A DNA stretch of 48,449 bases from CALWZE01 sp964645785 (GTDB lineage Bacteria; Bacillota; Clostridia; Oscillospirales; Ruminococcaceae). The translations under genes were made by a program, and so were the position numbers. Below are positions 46,731 to 48,449 of the stretch, one piece after another. Every line of letters begins with the position of its first letter. Within the stretch, counting starts at the first letter, position 1. The stretch covers positions 1-48,449 of the forward strand of contig CAZYAV010000016.1 of assembly GCA_964645785.1 (NCBI GenBank), written 5' to 3'. Below the pieces are notes generated by a model. It saw nothing but the letters and a program-made list of their open reading frames with translations. It did not search any database and was not told the DNA's origin.

Positions 46731-47918
46731 ATGGTATCGGAGAGGATGGCGGCGCTGGGCAGCAACCGCTCGGCGATTCGGGAGCTGTTTGAATACGGCA
46801 GGCAGCGCGCCGCGCAGATCGGGGCGGAGAATGTCTTTGATTTCAGCATCGGGAACCCGAGCGTCCCGCCGCCTGCCGCCGTGCACGAGGCTGTGCGGGC
46901 GCTGCTGGATACCGAAGAGGCGACCGCGCTGCACGGGTATACCTCGGCGCAGGGGGACGCGCAGGTGCGCGCCGCCGTTGCGGAATATCTCGCGCGGGCT
47001 TGCAGCGCGCCGGTCAGCGCAGAGGAAATCTACATGACCTGCGGCGCGGCGGCCGGCCTTGCCATCACGCTCGGTGCGCTCGTCTGCCCGGGGGACGAGG
47101 TGCTGGTGCTGGCGCCCTTTTTCCCCGAATACCGGGTGTTTGTCGAGCAGGCGGGCGCAAAATGCGTTGTGGTGCCGCCGCACGAGCCGGACATGCAGCT
47201 GGACATGCAGGCGCTTGCATCGCGGCTGGGGCCGCAGGTCAAGGCGCTGATCCTCAATTCGCCGAACAACCCCAGCGGGGTGGTCTATACCCAGGAATGC
47301 ATGGACGAGCTCTGCGGCCTGCTGCGCGCGGCCGAGGCGCGGTTCGGCCACCCGGTTTATCTCATCTCGGACGAGCCGTACCGGGAGCTTGTGTACGACG
47401 GCGTCAGCCTGCCGCGCCCGATGGCGTGCTACGACGACACGATTCTCTGCTATTCCTTCAGCAAGTCCCTCTCGCTGCCCGGGGAGCGGATCGGGTATAT
47501 CGCGGTCAGCCGGCGGGCGGCCGAGTACCGCCGGGTTTACGCCGCGGTCTGCGGGGCGGGGCGCGCGCTGGGCTATGTCTGCGCGCCCGTGATGATGCAG
47601 CGGGTGGCTGCGCGGTGCCTCGGGCAGACGTCGGATCTGTCGGTCTACCGCAAAAACCGAAATCTGCTGTGCGGCGCGCTGCGGGAATACGGCTACACGG
47701 TCGCGCGGCCGGACGGCGCGTTTTACCTGTTTGTCCGCGCGCTTGAGCCGGACGCGGCCGCGTTCTGTGAGCGGGCAAAGGCGCACGAGCTGCTGCTTGT
47801 CCCGTCGGACAGCTTTGGGCTGCCGGGCTATGTCCGCATCTCTTACTGTGTTTCAACCGAAATGATCGAGCGGTCGCTGCCCGCGTTCCGCGCGCTGGCG
47901 GGGGAATACGGCGTGTAA
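46731..47918 (+). CDS. Pyridoxal-phosphate-dependent class I/II aminotransferase
   Basis: A 395-residue fold-type-I PLP enzyme. FDFSIGNPSVPPP is the class-I N-terminal block, ILNSPNNPSGVVY the PLP-phosphate region, and SFSKSLSLPGERIGYI the Schiff-base lysine (Lys245). RPDGAFYLFV is the C-terminal block with the substrate-binding Gly-Ala. It transfers amino groups from an L-amino acid to a keto acid; aspartate- or alanine-type activity is likely, but the specificity is unknown. ATG 46731 has AAGGAAGGGAG in front; the upstream part of the frame is leader. It lies between asnA and gdhA, all nitrogen genes. Confidence 0.92.
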   Translation: MVSERMAALGSNRSAIRELFEYGRQRAAQIGAENVFDFSIGNPSVPPPAAVHEAVRALLDTEEATALHGYTSAQGDAQVRAAVAEYLARACSAPVSAEEIYMTCGAAAGLAITLGALVCPGDEVLVLAPFFPEYRVFVEQAGAKCVVVPPHEPDMQLDMQALASRLGPQVKALILNSPNNPSGVVYTQECMDELCGLLRAAEARFGHPVYLISDEPYRELVYDGVSLPRPMACYDDTILCYSFSKSLSLPGERIGYIAVSRRAAEYRRVYAAVCGAGRALGYVCAPVMMQRVAARCLGQTSDLSVYRKNRNLLCGALREYGYTVARPDGAFYLFVRALEPDAAAFCERAKAHELLLVPSDSFGLPGYVRISYCVSTEMIERSLPAFRALAGEYGV

Positions 47919-48015
47919 AACCGCCGCGCCGGGGCTTCGGTGAATATTCACAAAAAATCGGCCGATGGGTCAAAAAACACTGGGATGCAATTTATTGCTT
48001 TACCTTGATAAAGGG

Positions 48016-48044
48016 TTGCGAAACGCCGCTTTTTTCAATATAAT
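48016..48044 (+). promoter_or_regulatory. Promoter of gdhA
   Basis: TTGCGA (48016-48021), 17 bases, TATAAT (48039-48044). The -10 box lies in the loop of the terminator at 48024-48060. Confidence 0.75.
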
Positions 48045-48060
48045 AAAAAGCGGTGTTTTT
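48024..48060 (+). terminator. Terminator of the aminotransferase gene, overlapping the gdhA promoter
   Basis: CGCCGCTTTTT (48024-48034) pairs with AAAAAGCGGTG (48045-48055), one G-U pair, and TTTTT follows at 48056-48060. Confidence 0.75.
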
Positions 48061-48160
48061 CTTTTGCGTGTGCCCGCAAAGGGGCGCCGGTGCGGCGGCT
48101 TTTGGGGCGCGCAGGAGAACGCAAACCGTAAAGAAGAAAATAGAAAGGGCGAACAGGTCA

Positions 48161-48449
48161 ATGACAAACGCATATCTGAACGGCGTGTACGAGGTCGTCT
48201 GCAAACGGAACCCGAACGAGCCGGAGTTTCAGCAGGCGGTTTATGAGGTGCTCGAGTCCCTCGAGCCGGTCGTGGAGGCGGATCCGAGCTATGAGAAGGC
48301 GGGCGTGATCGAGCGCCTGGTGGAGCCCGAGCGGTTCGTGCAGTTCCGGGTTCCGTGGGTGGACGACAGCGGCAAGGTGCAGGTCAACCGCGGCTTCCGC
48401 GTGCAGTTCAACTCGGCCATCGGCCCCTACAAGGGCGGGTTGCGCCTGC
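48161..48449 (+). CDS. gdhA: NADP-specific glutamate dehydrogenase (5' part, cut by window end)
   Basis: The first 96 codons of a GdhA: EVVCKRNPNEPEFQQAVYEVLESLEPVVEADPSYEKAGVIERLVEPERFVQFRVPWVDDSGKVQVNRGFRVQFNSAIGPYKGGLRL. This is the conserved N-terminal domain of hexameric GdhA (PF02812), which ends in the glutamate-binding GPYKGGLR. It makes glutamate from 2-oxoglutarate and ammonia. The rest of the gene is outside the window. AGAAAGGGCGAACAGG precedes the ATG. Confidence 0.95.
   Translation, partial: MTNAYLNGVYEVVCKRNPNEPEFQQAVYEVLESLEPVVEADPSYEKAGVIERLVEPERFVQFRVPWVDDSGKVQVNRGFRVQFNSAIGPYKGGLRL

Noticed and set aside
47940..47951. GTGAATATTCAC palindrome with a TGAATA word like a sigma-G -35 box
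   Set aside because: No CATNNTA-type -10 box at 16-18 bases; the palindrome alone does not show a sporulation promoter.
1..48449. CRISPR arrays, tRNA/rRNA genes, insertion sequences, prophage genes
   Set aside because: No regularly spaced repeats, no T-loop GTTCGA-type cloverleaf, no transposase, integrase or phage structural protein was seen in any frame.

Overview
The window is a GC-rich stretch of a low-redundancy Firmicutes chromosome. A spore-forming, anaerobic member of the Clostridia (Oscillospiraceae/Ruminococcaceae-like) fits best. The evidence is an uninterrupted sporulation sigma-K gene, YitT and MltG proteins, SAM-I and FMN riboswitches, two CIRCE heat-shock operators and AGGAGG-type ribosome sites. 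The taxon is inferred; there is no rRNA or tRNA in the window to prove it. Only the first ~220 bases are AT-rich, and they hold a broken remnant of a membrane-protein gene.

Layout. 1-4.3 kb: gene remnant, an Asp/Glu-racemase-family gene behind a structured leader, a candidate free-standing small RNA, and a PucR-type regulator. 4.0-5.4 kb: a small XRE regulator diverging from an acetyltransferase across a perfect palindromic operator. 5.5-8.1 kb: a MarR regulator, cytidylate-kinase-like and MATE-efflux operon with a double palindrome over its promoter. 8.2-12.2 kb: SDR, DUF2461, AAA ATPase, D-2-hydroxyacid dehydrogenase and GNAT. 12.1-14.5 kb: FMN riboswitch-ribU and SAM-I riboswitch-metK. 14.7-18.9 kb: small anchored protein, recD2, comF-like and DUF4364. 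19.3-21.0 kb: S1-domain protein (minus strand) facing away from a DUF3786 gene. 21.3-29.4 kb: UvrD/PcrA-type helicase, thyX, tmk, DUF2156, GNAT, DJ-1, mltG and an MGMT-family gene. 29.4-32.4 kb: two very small proteins, an ATL-like MGMT-fold protein, a hemolysin-III family protein and a thioesterase. 32.8-38.6 kb: DMT transporter pair (minus), YitT, sigK (minus), ZIP metal transporter, a 100-N assembly gap inside a repeat, and a two-gene minus-strand unit with an Imm5-like orphan immunity protein. 38.8-43.7 kb: clpB and htpG, divergent, each with its own CIRCE. 43.7-48.4 kb: split chromate transporter, asnA (minus), PLP aminotransferase, and the start of gdhA, cut by the window end.

How it fits together. 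Most of the window is housekeeping: nucleotide and DNA metabolism (recD2, pcrA, thyX, tmk), methionine/SAM and riboflavin supply under riboswitch control, nitrogen metabolism (asnA, aminotransferase, gdhA), envelope work (mltG) and HrcA-controlled protein quality control. The points most worth a second look are regulatory RNA and operator structures rather than a new protein system: the 13-bp-closed leader before the racemase gene (363-539), the promoter-to-terminator small RNA (1437-1642), twin CIRCE sites including one on htpG, a possible attenuator before the aminotransferase, and a gdhA promoter whose -10 box lies in the loop of a terminator. I did not find a convincing undescribed multi-gene system, CRISPR array, prophage or insertion sequence.
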